In this document: positions 6,467-13,437 of the stretch, piece after piece
Layout: each line of letters begins with the position of its first letter
Numbering within the stretch: position 1 is the first letter of the stretch
From: Clostridiales bacterium
GTDB lineage: Bacteria; Bacillota; Clostridia; Oscillospirales; Acutalibacteraceae
DNA length: 16,766 nt
Direction: 5' to 3'
Assembly (NCBI GenBank): GCA_012511485.1
Contig: JAAZFZ010000308.1
Span: 1 to 16,766 of the forward strand
Notes under the pieces: model-generated
The model's database searches: none
The model's input: only the letters and a program-made list of their open reading frames with translations
What the model was told of the DNA's origin: nothing
Position numbers and translations under genes: made by a program

Positions 6467-8275
6467 CTATTCATCGAGCTTGAGCACTGCCATAAAGGCC
6501 TCCTGCGGGACCTCAACAGTGCCTAACTGCCTCATGCGTTTCTTGCCCTCTTTCTGCTTTTCGAGGAGTTTCTTCTTCCTCGTTATGTCGCCGCCGTAGC
6601 ATTTTGCAAGGACATCCTTGCGCATTGCCTTGACTGTTTCTCTAGCTATTATCTTCCCACCAATGCCAATCTGGATAGGTATCTCGAACATCTGCCTGGG
6701 GATATTATCCTTGAGCCTTTCCGCTATTCTTCTTGCTCTGGCATAGGCCTTGTCGGAAAAGATAATAAAAGAAAGCGCGTCGATTACATCTCCGTTGAGA
6801 ATTACATCTAACTTGACAAGGTTCGATTTTCTGTAATCGGTGACTTCATAGTCAAATGAAGCATAGCCCTTTGTTCTTGATTTAAGCGTATCAAAGAAAT
6901 CATATATAATCTCATTGAGAGGAAGCTCATAATGAACATCGACTCTGTCTGAGGCAATATAGGTCATCCCCTTAAATATACCTCTTCTGTCCTGACACAA
7001 ATCCATAATGGCACCGACATACTCTGCAGGTGAAAAAATATGTGAGGAGGTAAACGGCTCCTCGCAATAGGATATCTGTGACGGGTCGGGGTAATGTGTG
7101 GGGTTATCTATCTCGACAACGGTATCGTCCTGCATATGAATTTTATAAACAACACTCGGGATTGTTGTGACAAGGTCAAGGTCATATTCACGCTCAAGCC
7201 TTTCCTGGATTATTTCAAGGTGTAAGAGACCTAAAAACCCGCACCTGAACCCAAAGCCCAGCGCACCCGATGTTTCAGGCTCATATGAGAGCGACGAATC
7301 GTTTAACCTAAGCTTTTCAAGCGCATCACGCAGGTTTTCATAATCTGCACCGTCGGCGGGATATACTCCGCAGAACACCATGGGGCTGACCTTGCGGTAG
7401 CCGGGCAACGGCTCGGCAGCAGGCCTTGAGGCAAGCGTCACAGTGTCGCCTACCCTGGCATCACCAACGGTTTTGATTGAGGCTGTAATGTAGCCAACCT
7501 CTCCAGCGGTAAGGGCTTGTGCAGGCTCCATGTGTGTTGCCCTCATATAACCCACCTCAACAACATTGAATTGAGCGCCTGTTGACATCATCCTCATCGT
7601 GTCATTTGGCTTGATTTTGCCCTCCACAATCCGAACATATACTATTACTCCCTTGTAGCTATCATACACGCTGTCGAAAATAAGGGCTCGCAGAGGAGCT
7701 TCGTCGTCCGCCTTTGGGGCGGGAATATCCGCTATGATTCTTTCCAGCACCTGCTCGACATTCTCGCCTGTTTTTGCAGACACTTTGGGAGCCAGAGAGC
7801 AGTCAAGCCCTATTATATCTTCAACCTCCTTTGCAACTCTGTCAGGCTCGGCGGCAGGGAGGTCGATTTTATTGATAACAGGCACAATTTCAAGGTCATG
7901 GTCAAGCGCAAGGTAGGTATTGGCAAGAGTCTGCGCTTCAATGCCCTGCGAGGCATCAACAACAAGTATGGCACCCTCGCATGCGGCAAGGGAACGGGAA
8001 ACCTCATAATTAAAGTCAACATGGCCGGGAGTGTCAATAAGGTTGAGAGCATACTCCTGCCCATCTTCTCCCTTGTAATCAAGCTTTACGGCATGTGCCT
8101 TAATTGTTATGCCTCTTTCCCTCTCAAGGTCCATATTATCAAGCAGCTGAGCAGTCATCTCACGCCTGGCAACTGAGCCTGTAAGCTCAAGAAGCCTGTC
8201 CGACAATGTGGATTTGCCGTGGTCTATATGTGCGATTATTGAAAAATTTCTTATATTCTCTTTAGGTACGGGCAA
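6467..8275 (-). CDS. lepA: Elongation factor 4 (LepA), ribosome back-translocating GTPase
   Basis: A membrane-associated translational GTPase that acts on ribosomes during initiation/elongation stress. The frame opens at GTG 8284, but TTG 8275 is the better start: GAGGTGG sits 5 bases upstream and the protein then begins MPVPKENIRNFS, as LepA proteins usually do. This gives 602 residues, the normal length. G1 AHIDHGKST is at 15-23, and DTPGH and NKID follow in EF-G-like order. The LepA-specific C-terminal domain is complete, with YGGDITRKKKLLEKQKEGKK near residue 555 and a normal C-terminus. It ends at the bidirectional terminator 6388-6446. It is monocistronic here, without the hemN or hrcA neighbour seen in many Firmicutes. 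A weak promoter candidate (TTGTAT, 18 bases, TAATAT) lies about 45-75 bases upstream. Confidence 0.97.
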   Translation of the reverse strand: MPVPKENIRNFSIIAHIDHGKSTLSDRLLELTGSVARREMTAQLLDNMDLERERGITIKAHAVKLDYKGEDGQEYALNLIDTPGHVDFNYEVSRSLAACEGAILVVDASQGIEAQTLANTYLALDHDLEIVPVINKIDLPAAEPDRVAKEVEDIIGLDCSLAPKVSAKTGENVEQVLERIIADIPAPKADDEAPLRALIFDSVYDSYKGVIVYVRIVEGKIKPNDTMRMMSTGAQFNVVEVGYMRATHMEPAQALTAGEVGYITASIKTVGDARVGDTVTLASRPAAEPLPGYRKVSPMVFCGVYPADGADYENLRDALEKLRLNDSSLSYEPETSGALGFGFRCGFLGLLHLEIIQERLEREYDLDLVTTIPSVVYKIHMQDDTVVEIDNPTHYPDPSQISYCEEPFTSSHIFSPAEYVGAIMDLCQDRRGIFKGMTYIASDRVDVHYELPLNEIIYDFFDTLKSRTKGYASFDYEVTDYRKSNLVKLDVILNGDVIDALSFIIFSDKAYARARRIAERLKDNIPRQMFEIPIQIGIGGKIIARETVKAMRKDVLAKCYGGDITRKKKLLEKQKEGKKRMRQLGTVEVPQEAFMAVLKLDE

Positions 8276-8581
8276 AAATACCACCTCATAAAAATAATCA
8301 TAAGCTATATTAACATAATAGTCTTTAATAATACAAGAGTTCTTTGTTAAGAAATGCTATGTTATACCTTTTTCGGCATTTAGTAATTACACATACAATT
8401 CAGAATACAATTTAGAGTTTAAATTATTTCTTTTATATGCAACACGAGTCATAATACGCATTATTGTTCTCATTTTTGGAAATAAATGACGACAAAACGC
8501 AATAGCCACTGCTTGCTACAATACCGTGATAAGCGTGGCAATAAGTTTCCATGATAAAATAATAAATTTTACCAAAAGCCC
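8276..8581. other. Intergenic stretch with one unexplained hairpin
   Basis: AT-rich gap between divergent lepA and the secreted-protein gene. I see no ORF with a ribosome binding site. It holds one sizeable stem (about 8502-8514 with 8531-8542; GCCAC and GCTT arms with one bulged T and a 16-base loop) that has no T run, so it is not a typical terminator. Otherwise only the weak lepA promoter candidate is seen. Confidence 0.4.
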
Positions 8582-8610
8582 TTGAAATATCAAAAGAAAC
8601 AATGTAGAAT
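8582..8610 (+). promoter_or_regulatory. Promoter of the secreted-protein gene
   Basis: TTGAAA (8582-8587), 17 bases, TAGAAT (8605-8610); each hexamer matches consensus at five of six positions. It lies about 50 bases before ATG 8661. Confidence 0.7.
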
Positions 8611-8660
8611 AATGGTGTACGGTTAGTATACAAATTTTGTTTAATACAGGAGGAAAAGCT

Positions 8661-9263
8661 ATGAAGAAAATCATCGCAATCTTTCTTACTGCAATTATGG
8701 CTATGAGCTGCTTAGCCATAAATGCAAGTGCAGACCATTACATAGACAGAGATACTGTCATCGAAAGCAACACACCCATTGCACCCGGCGAGGTAATAAC
8801 ATTCAAAGGAATGAAACTAGCTCAGGTGAGTTATTATCCAGGTAGTTTTGATATTTATGAAGTTCATTATGACGGTGTCAGCAGCAGTGGTTATGATTAT
8901 TTTGAGGATATTGAACTTCCTTCCGGTTTTGTCATTAAAGATCTGGGGTCCATTTCAACCGGGCATATGACTGTGGACGGTTCGCCTCAAACCGCTGAAG
9001 CTGAAATTGACTTTGATGTTGAGCATTGTGTTTTTACAGGTTGGAAGGTCACTAGTTTCCAGAATACATCGCAATACATTCAGATTGTTTTAGAAGCAAC
9101 CTGGGAAGAAGACCCCGAAAACCCGTTCCCGGAGCCTGCAGAGCCAACTTTAATTGAAATAATTATTGAGTATCTTAAGGAAGCTGCAAACTTCCTGATG
9201 GGCATTTTGGCTCAGATTGTTGCAAAGATAATGGAATATCTTGAAATCATACCTACTGAATAA
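8661..9263 (+). CDS. Secreted protein with amphipathic C-terminal tail, function unknown
   Basis: ATG 8661 follows AGGAGG by 7 bases; an upstream in-frame TTG at 8637 is unlikely. The product is 200 residues with a clear signal peptide: basic MKK, a hydrophobic core at 4-20 and a probable cleavage after ASA (24). The mature part, about 25-148, is acidic and aromatic with alternating strand patterns, suggesting a beta-sandwich; it has no motif I recognise. A Pro/Glu linker (about 149-163) leads to a C-terminal helix-forming segment (164-197) of alternating hydrophobic and charged residues. That tail may associate with membrane or self-assemble; there is no LPXTG sorting signal or lipobox. It has its own promoter and a textbook terminator, so it is a single-gene unit. 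Confidence 0.8.
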   Translation: MKKIIAIFLTAIMAMSCLAINASADHYIDRDTVIESNTPIAPGEVITFKGMKLAQVSYYPGSFDIYEVHYDGVSSSGYDYFEDIELPSGFVIKDLGSISTGHMTVDGSPQTAEAEIDFDVEHCVFTGWKVTSFQNTSQYIQIVLEATWEEDPENPFPEPAEPTLIEIIIEYLKEAANFLMGILAQIVAKIMEYLEIIPTE

Positions 9264-9280
9264 GAAGAATTAAACTTCAA

Positions 9281-9312
9281 GAGCCGGCAGTTTAACTGCC
9301 GGCTCTTTTTTT
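9281..9312 (+). terminator. Strong intrinsic terminator of the secreted-protein gene
   Basis: Perfect 10-bp stem (9281-9290 with 9296-9305), TTTAA loop, then seven T. The T run overlaps the stop codon of the convergent 50-residue gene on the other strand. Confidence 0.93.
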
Positions 9313-9463
9313 AATCTTCATCAGCCCTTTTCTTGCCCGACTTAACTTTGCCCCTAACTTCCGGCACAGGCTCCACCTCATTATCAGGAAGGTTTTGCCA
9401 ATGGTTTTTTTGTGTCCTTTTAGGATTCTCCGGGTCAATTCGTTTCATGTGCTTTTTAGCCAT
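9311..9463 (-). CDS. Small basic protein, 50 residues, function unknown
   Basis: ATG 9463 has AGAGG 7 bases upstream and the frame runs 50 codons to TAA at 9311-9313. The product is highly charged and soluble: a basic head (MAKKHMKRIDPENPKRTQ), one Trp in NHWQNLP, an acidic-proline middle (EVEPVPEV) and a Lys/Arg-rich tail ending DED. It has no membrane segment, cysteine pair or known motif. Its composition suggests nucleic-acid or ribosome contact, but that is inference. A perfect TATAAT lies at 9505-9510 on the same strand, about 42 bases upstream, with no clear -35. A cluster of GTAAAG/CTTTAC dyads lies 124-237 bases upstream. It converges on the secreted-protein gene. Confidence 0.65.
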   Translation of the reverse strand: MAKKHMKRIDPENPKRTQKNHWQNLPDNEVEPVPEVRGKVKSGKKRADED

Positions 9464-9586
9464 TTCAACACCTCTCAATAATTATCTGCAATTCGGTGAT
9501 AATTATTATAGTAATGCTTTTTAGCTGAAACACTAATTTTAACCGGAAAATAACAAATGATGAGATAAAAATAAAGTGCTAATGCT

Positions 9587-9700
9587 GTAAAGCGTTTCTC
9601 TTTACATATATTGGGTAAACGGATATACTTACTTGCATTTATTAAACATTTTAATTGAATTTGATGATTTTATCTGTTGTGTAAAGTCAATATACTTTAC
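9587..9700. promoter_or_regulatory. Cluster of three GTAAAG/CTTTAC-type dyads
   Basis: Dyad 1 is GTAAAG-N7-CTTTAC (9587-9605), dyad 2 the weaker GTAAAC-N6-ACTTAC (9615-9632), and dyad 3 GTAAAGT-N6-ACTTTAC (9681-9700, perfect 7-bp arms). All are 18-20 bp overall with the same outer GTAA..TTAC. They lack T runs and fall in the gene-free gap 9464-9820, which otherwise shows only an AT-rich sequence and a small TGCC-AA-GGCA palindrome (9737-9746). Similar half sites at similar spacing point to binding sites for one dimeric regulator. Confidence 0.45.
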
Positions 9701-9782
9701 GATGTTTTGGGTGGAAATAAGATGAATTTATGGTGTGCCAAGGCATCCGGGGAATAATATTGATTGATTAGCCAGCATAAAA

Positions 9783-9810
9783 ACTCCCCTGCAGAAGAAT
9801 ATTACGGGAG
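9783..9810 (-). terminator. Weak hairpin terminator of the phosphoesterase gene
   Basis: On the minus strand CTCCC (9806-9810) pairs with GGGAG (9784-9788) across a 17-base loop and is followed by TTTTT. The stem is only 5 bp, so this is tentative. Confidence 0.35.
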
Positions 9811-9820
9811 ATGTTTTACT

Positions 9821-11053
9821 TTATTTTTTGCAGGTTTTGAATTCTGCGAAAAGCGGTTTTTTGCTTTGCTTTCTCCAGAAGCTGTTTGCATACACCTCGA
9901 CTGCATATTTAGTATCGGCCTCCAGCTCCTTAGCGACAACCGAAAGTGTTTGAGGCATATTATAAAAGTAATACTCCGACCATATGGATATCTGCCTGCA
10001 AATTATGCCTGAATCCACCCTCTTAATAATAATGTTATAATCGTCAACATATTCACTTTCAATAGATGCCTGGTCAAAGGTAATTACGCATTTATCAAAA
10101 GAAATGTCGCTGACACTGATTTTTGCTCCCTGCCTGAAGAAGGGTTCAACGGTTGAATTATATCTTTCATCCGTATAGGTAAAGGTGGCAGGGTTGCTCG
10201 GGCAGTCAATTTTCCATACAAACGGGAAATAGTTGTTGCTGATTATGTCATAGGGATAGACACGAACTCGGTTATTTTTATCTGCTTGAACAATGAGCAT
10301 CTGCGCCGCTTGATTGGCCTTGGGCGGCACTGTACCGTATACCTTATCAAACTCATCAAGCTCAAAATAACTGAGAGTGCCTGTTCCCAATGAGGTGAAA
10401 TGCTTTTGATGTATTGAGCGAGGGTCGTTAATCGGTGCGTGGGAATGGCCGGAGAAGTCAATAATCTGGGGATAATTCATCAAGATATGTGTTAAATCGT
10501 CCTCTCCCCAATTGATGCTGCCGTAAACAGTGCCGCTGATATGAGGGTGCTGAAAGAAGAAGATTGGTTTTTTCGGGTCATCGGCTGCGGCCGCCTTTAG
10601 TTCCCTTTTGACCCAGCTCTGCTTGCTATCGTCAAATCTGCATCCATTAGTTGTAGAAACTGAAATGAAATGAAAACCGTTTATAACCTTGTGCGTATCA
10701 GGCTCCATGCCGAAAATTCTGCCGAGTTTTTCAAGAGCGCCGGATTCACCACCGTTATTGACATTAAACTCATGGCTCGCAACCGAAACGGTTATTTCCG
10801 TACCCTCCCGGACATTCTCGTCCAGAGATTTTTTGAAGGCCTTCATTTGAATTTCTGAGCCACTGTTTGCAAAATCACCGACTATGAACAAGGCGTCCAG
10901 ATATTTATATGTATCCGACTTTTTCGATATGTCGTATACCGTTTTCATTGCTGATTCAAAGCGTTCGCGCTCAACTGTGTGCTCATCCTTGTAATGAATA
11001 TCGCTCATGACTGCAAAGCGGAGAATGGGAGTAAAAACATCTTCATTTTTCAT
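9821..11053 (-). CDS. Calcineurin-like metallophosphoesterase with a C-terminal beta domain
   Basis: The frame extends to 11110, but ATG 11053 is chosen because GGGGTGA lies 5 bases upstream and a strong promoter (11082-11110) overlaps the longer version. The product is 410 residues with no signal peptide. Metallophosphoesterase motifs are in order: D18-x-H20 (MSDIH), G59-D60 (VGDFANSG), S93-H94-E95 where GNHD/E is expected, H169 (QHPH) and G202-H203-S-H205. Two-metal phosphatases hydrolyse phosphomono- or diesters, and residues D18, H20, D60, H169, H203 and H205 fit this. The usual metal- and phosphate-binding Asn of GNH is Ser here. The last roughly 120 residues (about 290-408) are strand-rich with a NTKYAVEVYA-like ending (here DTKYAVEVYA), as in fibronectin type III domains. 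The substrate is unknown. It is monocistronic. Confidence 0.85.
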   Translation of the reverse strand: MKNEDVFTPILRFAVMSDIHYKDEHTVERERFESAMKTVYDISKKSDTYKYLDALFIVGDFANSGSEIQMKAFKKSLDENVREGTEITVSVASHEFNVNNGGESGALEKLGRIFGMEPDTHKVINGFHFISVSTTNGCRFDDSKQSWVKRELKAAAADDPKKPIFFFQHPHISGTVYGSINWGEDDLTHILMNYPQIIDFSGHSHAPINDPRSIHQKHFTSLGTGTLSYFELDEFDKVYGTVPPKANQAAQMLIVQADKNNRVRVYPYDIISNNYFPFVWKIDCPSNPATFTYTDERYNSTVEPFFRQGAKISVSDISFDKCVITFDQASIESEYVDDYNIIIKRVDSGIICRQISIWSEYYFYNMPQTLSVVAKELEADTKYAVEVYANSFWRKQSKKPLFAEFKTCKK

Positions 11054-11081
11054 TTTATCACCCCGAATTTTATTCCAGTAT

Positions 11082-11110
11082 AGTTTAGACTTTGAGGAAA
11101 TAAATGTCAA
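11082..11110 (-). promoter_or_regulatory. Promoter of the phosphoesterase gene
   Basis: On the minus strand a perfect TTGACA (11105-11110), 17 bases, then TAAACT (11082-11087). Both hexamers and the spacing are identical to those of the OpuA promoter at 14313-14341. Confidence 0.7.
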
Positions 11111-11150
11111 ATGTTATTTCATATTATTTCAATATTTAACTGAAAATTGA

Positions 11151-11171
11151 CGGCTGTTGTTTTCACAGCCG
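11151..11171 (-). terminator. Hairpin after the zinc-ribbon membrane gene
   Basis: Perfect 7-bp stem (11151-11157 with 11165-11171) and a 7-base loop, just past the stop at 11178. The following minus-strand sequence is TCAATTTT, so the T run is imperfect. Confidence 0.5.
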
Positions 11172-11177
11172 CCATTA

Positions 11178-11693
11178 TCATTTTATTATTTTCAAGCGAC
11201 CGAGAACAGGTAGCTCCTTCGCCCTGCCCATAACGGCGTTTACAAAGCCTATTATTGATAACGCAGCAATAGGAATACAAATCAGCAAAAGCATAATTGA
11301 CAGAATTTCGGGTGTATCCTTGTACTGATAAGCCTGCCCCATAATATGCGTTATTTTTGTCACCTTGATAAGTCTGAGAAGATGGCTTGCAATAAAATAA
11401 ACTATCATCATCGCAAGCAGATTAAGGCCCTGCTTTGCATGAAACCGCGCATATTTTGATTTTGAGGCTGCAAACCATGTTATCAGTACAGGTATACCGA
11501 GGTAAGATATTGCTGCCATAAACCTGTTTTGCTCAATATCAACAATTGAAAATCCTTCATCTTTCAGGGGCTTCTGCTGTGAAATGCCCTTGAGGTTTTC
11601 TGTTTTTGTGTTGCCCTTAACAGCGGCACCGCAGCGTGGACAAAACTCATTTTTATCAGAGAACTCATTGTAGCATCTTATGCATAATTTCAC
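11178..11693 (-). CDS. Zinc-ribbon, multi-helix membrane protein (DUF4870/Tic20-like)
   Basis: GTG 11693 has a G-rich binding site (GGGGGGAA) 6-7 bases upstream and gives 171 residues. Residues 1-25 form a zinc ribbon with C4-x2-C7 and C18-x2-C21 (CPRCG), a common head of Firmicute membrane proteins. A charged linker (about 27-52) leads to a membrane domain with three or four helices. It contains SYLGIPVLITWF and KYARFHAKQGLNLL, the latter being the 'RFHAxQ' hallmark of DUF4870/Tic20-like proteins. Molecular function is unknown for this family. It lies 75 bases downstream of the lipoprotein gene on the same strand with no clear terminator between, so the two are probably co-transcribed. Confidence 0.8.
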   Translation of the reverse strand: MKLCIRCYNEFSDKNEFCPRCGAAVKGNTKTENLKGISQQKPLKDEGFSIVDIEQNRFMAAISYLGIPVLITWFAASKSKYARFHAKQGLNLLAMMIVYFIASHLLRLIKVTKITHIMGQAYQYKDTPEILSIMLLLICIPIAALSIIGFVNAVMGRAKELPVLGRLKIIK

Positions 11694-11768
11694 ATTAATT
11701 CCCCCCGGAAGATTGTTTAGTCAATACTATTTTTGTCTTAATTATTGTTTACTATTCAATACTTTTAG

Positions 11769-12437
11769 CTATGACTCAAAAACGTCAATTGTTACAATTT
11801 CATATTCGCTCATATCAAGCAATCCCGTTTTGCTGACCTTCCCCTTTTCAAGCTTATCAACGGTCATTATGTATTTCTTTTCGCCGTTTTCAGAGTTGAA
11901 TTTCAGGCAAATCTGCGTTTCGTCATCAATCCAATAGCTGTATTTCGTACCCGCAGCTTCAAAGTCATATCTTTTGCAGCTGCGTCCGATTAGCTCATCG
12001 CTTTTTGGGCTTTTGAGCAGGCTTGAATATGGCTGCCAATTAGCAAGATATGATGAAAAGATATCCGCATATTCGTTTAGACTTTCGTTTGATTGACTTT
12101 TAAAGCCTGTTTTCGTTTCCTCATCAAGGATGTACATTGTATCAGTATCATAATCCATGAAATATATTGAATTATCTATCTGAACTAAAGACGCTTGATT
12201 ACACCTTAATTCTTTAATATTTGTCTCGTTTTGCGTTAACGAATCCTTTGAAAAAAAGGTTATTTTAATTTCATAATTTGTCAGACCGTTTTTTATTTCC
12301 TCTGCGGTCTTAAATCCGGTCGGCAGCTCTGCTTTTGTTGTTGCGGCTGCCTGAAAAGAATTCTTATCTGCAGAGCAGGCTGACACCGCAAAACAGAACA
12401 GAATTAGCACCATTATCAATGCAACGGTTTTTTTCAT
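11769..12437 (-). CDS. Putative lipoprotein, LolA/LppX-like
   Basis: ATG 12437 (GGGGGC about 7 bases upstream) gives 222 residues. The N-terminus is a lipoprotein signal: MKK, a hydrophobic core at 5-17 and lipobox VSAC with Cys21 as the lipidated residue. The mature protein reads as a long strand-rich domain: TNYEIKITF, an IYFMDYDTDTMYIL strand pair, then RCKRYDFEA(A)GTKYSYWIDDETQICLKF and a closing KKYIMTVDKLEKG. That order of an early helix followed by an antiparallel sheet resembles LolA/LppX-like lipoproteins, but this is fold-level inference. A TATAAT lies at 12507-12512 on this strand with only a poor -35. It is probably the first gene of a two-gene unit with the zinc-ribbon protein, suggesting a shared envelope role. 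Confidence 0.78.
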   Translation of the reverse strand: MKKTVALIMVLILFCFAVSACSADKNSFQAAATTKAELPTGFKTAEEIKNGLTNYEIKITFFSKDSLTQNETNIKELRCNQASLVQIDNSIYFMDYDTDTMYILDEETKTGFKSQSNESLNEYADIFSSYLANWQPYSSLLKSPKSDELIGRSCKRYDFEAAGTKYSYWIDDETQICLKFNSENGEKKYIMTVDKLEKGKVSKTGLLDMSEYEIVTIDVFES

Positions 12438-12590
12438 AGCTCATGCCCCCAGCAATAAAAGTTAATGAATGAATACAAACTCACGGTGATATTTTTCTGC
12501 ATTTTAATTATATTGCGGGACAAAATCAGTTTATGTCACGCCACATTGACGGAATGTTTAGCCAAAGAGCGATTTTTTAGAAAATAGTAC

Positions 12591-12618
12591 TTGATTTTTT
12601 TTAAAATGTGTGTATAAT
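12591..12618 (+). promoter_or_regulatory. Promoter of the tRNA-fMet gene
   Basis: TTGATT (12591-12596), a 16-base spacer, and a perfect TATAAT (12613-12618). The mature tRNA begins 30 bases later; a small GTGCC/GGCAC hairpin (12624-12638) lies in the short 5' leader. Confidence 0.75.
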
Positions 12619-12647
12619 AATAAAGTGCCTCAGGGGCACATATATAT

Positions 12648-12724
<77 letters not shown>

Positions 12725-12753
12725 TGATTAAGCACCAAAAAAGATGCTTACCC

Positions 12754-12791
12754 AAAAAGCCCAGTAACCACAACGGTTTCCGGGCTTTTTT
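12754..12791 (+). terminator. Intrinsic terminator of tRNA-fMet
   Basis: AAAAAGCCC (12754-12762) pairs with GGGCTTTTT (12782-12790), with an inner AACC/GGTT stem and a T6 run at 12786-12791. Confidence 0.88.
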
Positions 12792-12891
12792 CGTCTCAAA
12801 AAACAATTGCAAATAAAAAGATGCAAATCCCCGTTTTCGGCGTTTGGAGAGGAATTGAACTAAAATCATATCAAATTGCTCGCTTTAATTT

Positions 12892-13353
12892 TTGAGCATA
12901 GTAAACAATGTGGTGTTTCCCGTGATTGATTTGATTCTTGCAGCACTGTTCTTTACAAAAATCGGTCTTCTATATATGGACTATCGAAAGCATGGACAGT
13001 TTGAATTTACGGCGCCACTTTATATTTGGAGCATTATTAGGATGTTAACGAAAAAGCAGACCAACTTTCATTATTAGAAGTTGGTCTGCTGATTATTATA
13101 CTTATTTCCCATTGTGCTCAAGTAACTATCATGTTGGCAAGCTTTTAATTGATGGAATAGCCACCGAAAAAGAAGTCAAGGAATTTTTCCTGCCAAGAGA
13201 CCTCAATTACTTTTTATTGGGGTATTTCAAGCATAAATAAGTATGGAATTGCTGTTTCGGCGATGCTTAATTGCATTCTTTGTACCCATACCGGCAGTAG
13301 TAGGTTGTTCTCCCACAAGGGCTATGACGGGGTTTCTAAATGTCGAGGTATAA
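12892..13353 (+). pseudogene. Probable decayed coding sequence, no intact gene
   Basis: In the gap 12792-13394 I find no complete gene with a good ribosome binding site. Several pieces look protein-like. At 12892-13077 a frame encodes a hydrophobic helix and MDYRKHGQFEFTAPLYIW. At 13049-13240 another open frame ends GIATEKEVKEFFLPRDLN..YFKHK before TAA. At 13243-13353 an ATG frame of 36 codons has a hydrophobic core and one Cys. None continues into the next, and the first frame ends in a perfect hairpin (13055-13090). Fragments of one or more dead genes are the simplest reading; chance ORFs remain possible. Confidence 0.3.
13055..13090 (+). terminator. Long perfect hairpin
   Basis: Perfect 12-bp stem (13055-13066 with 13079-13090) with a 12-base loop. 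It is preceded by AAAA on the plus strand and followed by GATTATTATACTTATTT, an interrupted T-rich stretch. It looks like a terminator, perhaps left from a lost gene. On the minus strand TTTTT follows directly, which is the better terminator orientation. Confidence 0.5.
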
Positions 13354-13394
13354 ACAAATAGACTTTTGAAAGAGATGCAAAAAATGTATTAAAA

Positions 13395-13434
13395 GGGAGC
13401 AGTTGGTTTTTAAGTCCTCTGCTCCCGGTTTTTT
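13395..13434. terminator. Terminator downstream of L25
   Basis: Perfect 8-bp stem GGGAGCAG/CTGCTCCC (13395-13402 with 13419-13426) with a 16-base loop. T6 follows at 13429-13434 on the plus strand, and TTTT follows on the minus strand, where it ends the L25 gene (stop at 13438). Confidence 0.75.
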
Positions 13435-13437
13435 AAA

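Noticed and set aside
8433..8719. Two overlapping minus-strand ORFs of 66-67 residues upstream of the secreted-protein gene
   Set aside because: They have no ribosome binding sites, cross the promoter and start of a real gene, and have AT-driven composition.
12729..12791. Short inverted repeats after tRNA-fMet as an attachment site or CRISPR-like repeat
   Set aside because: They are explained by a small processing hairpin and the tRNA terminator; no direct repeat of the tRNA end was seen nearby.
13243..13290. A second IAVSA peptide (plus strand, near 13250) resembling the rsgA leader peptide
   Set aside because: The codons differ entirely (ATT GCT GTT TCG GCG against ATA GCC GTC AGC GCC) and there is no matching binding site or hairpin; this is coincidence of a short string.
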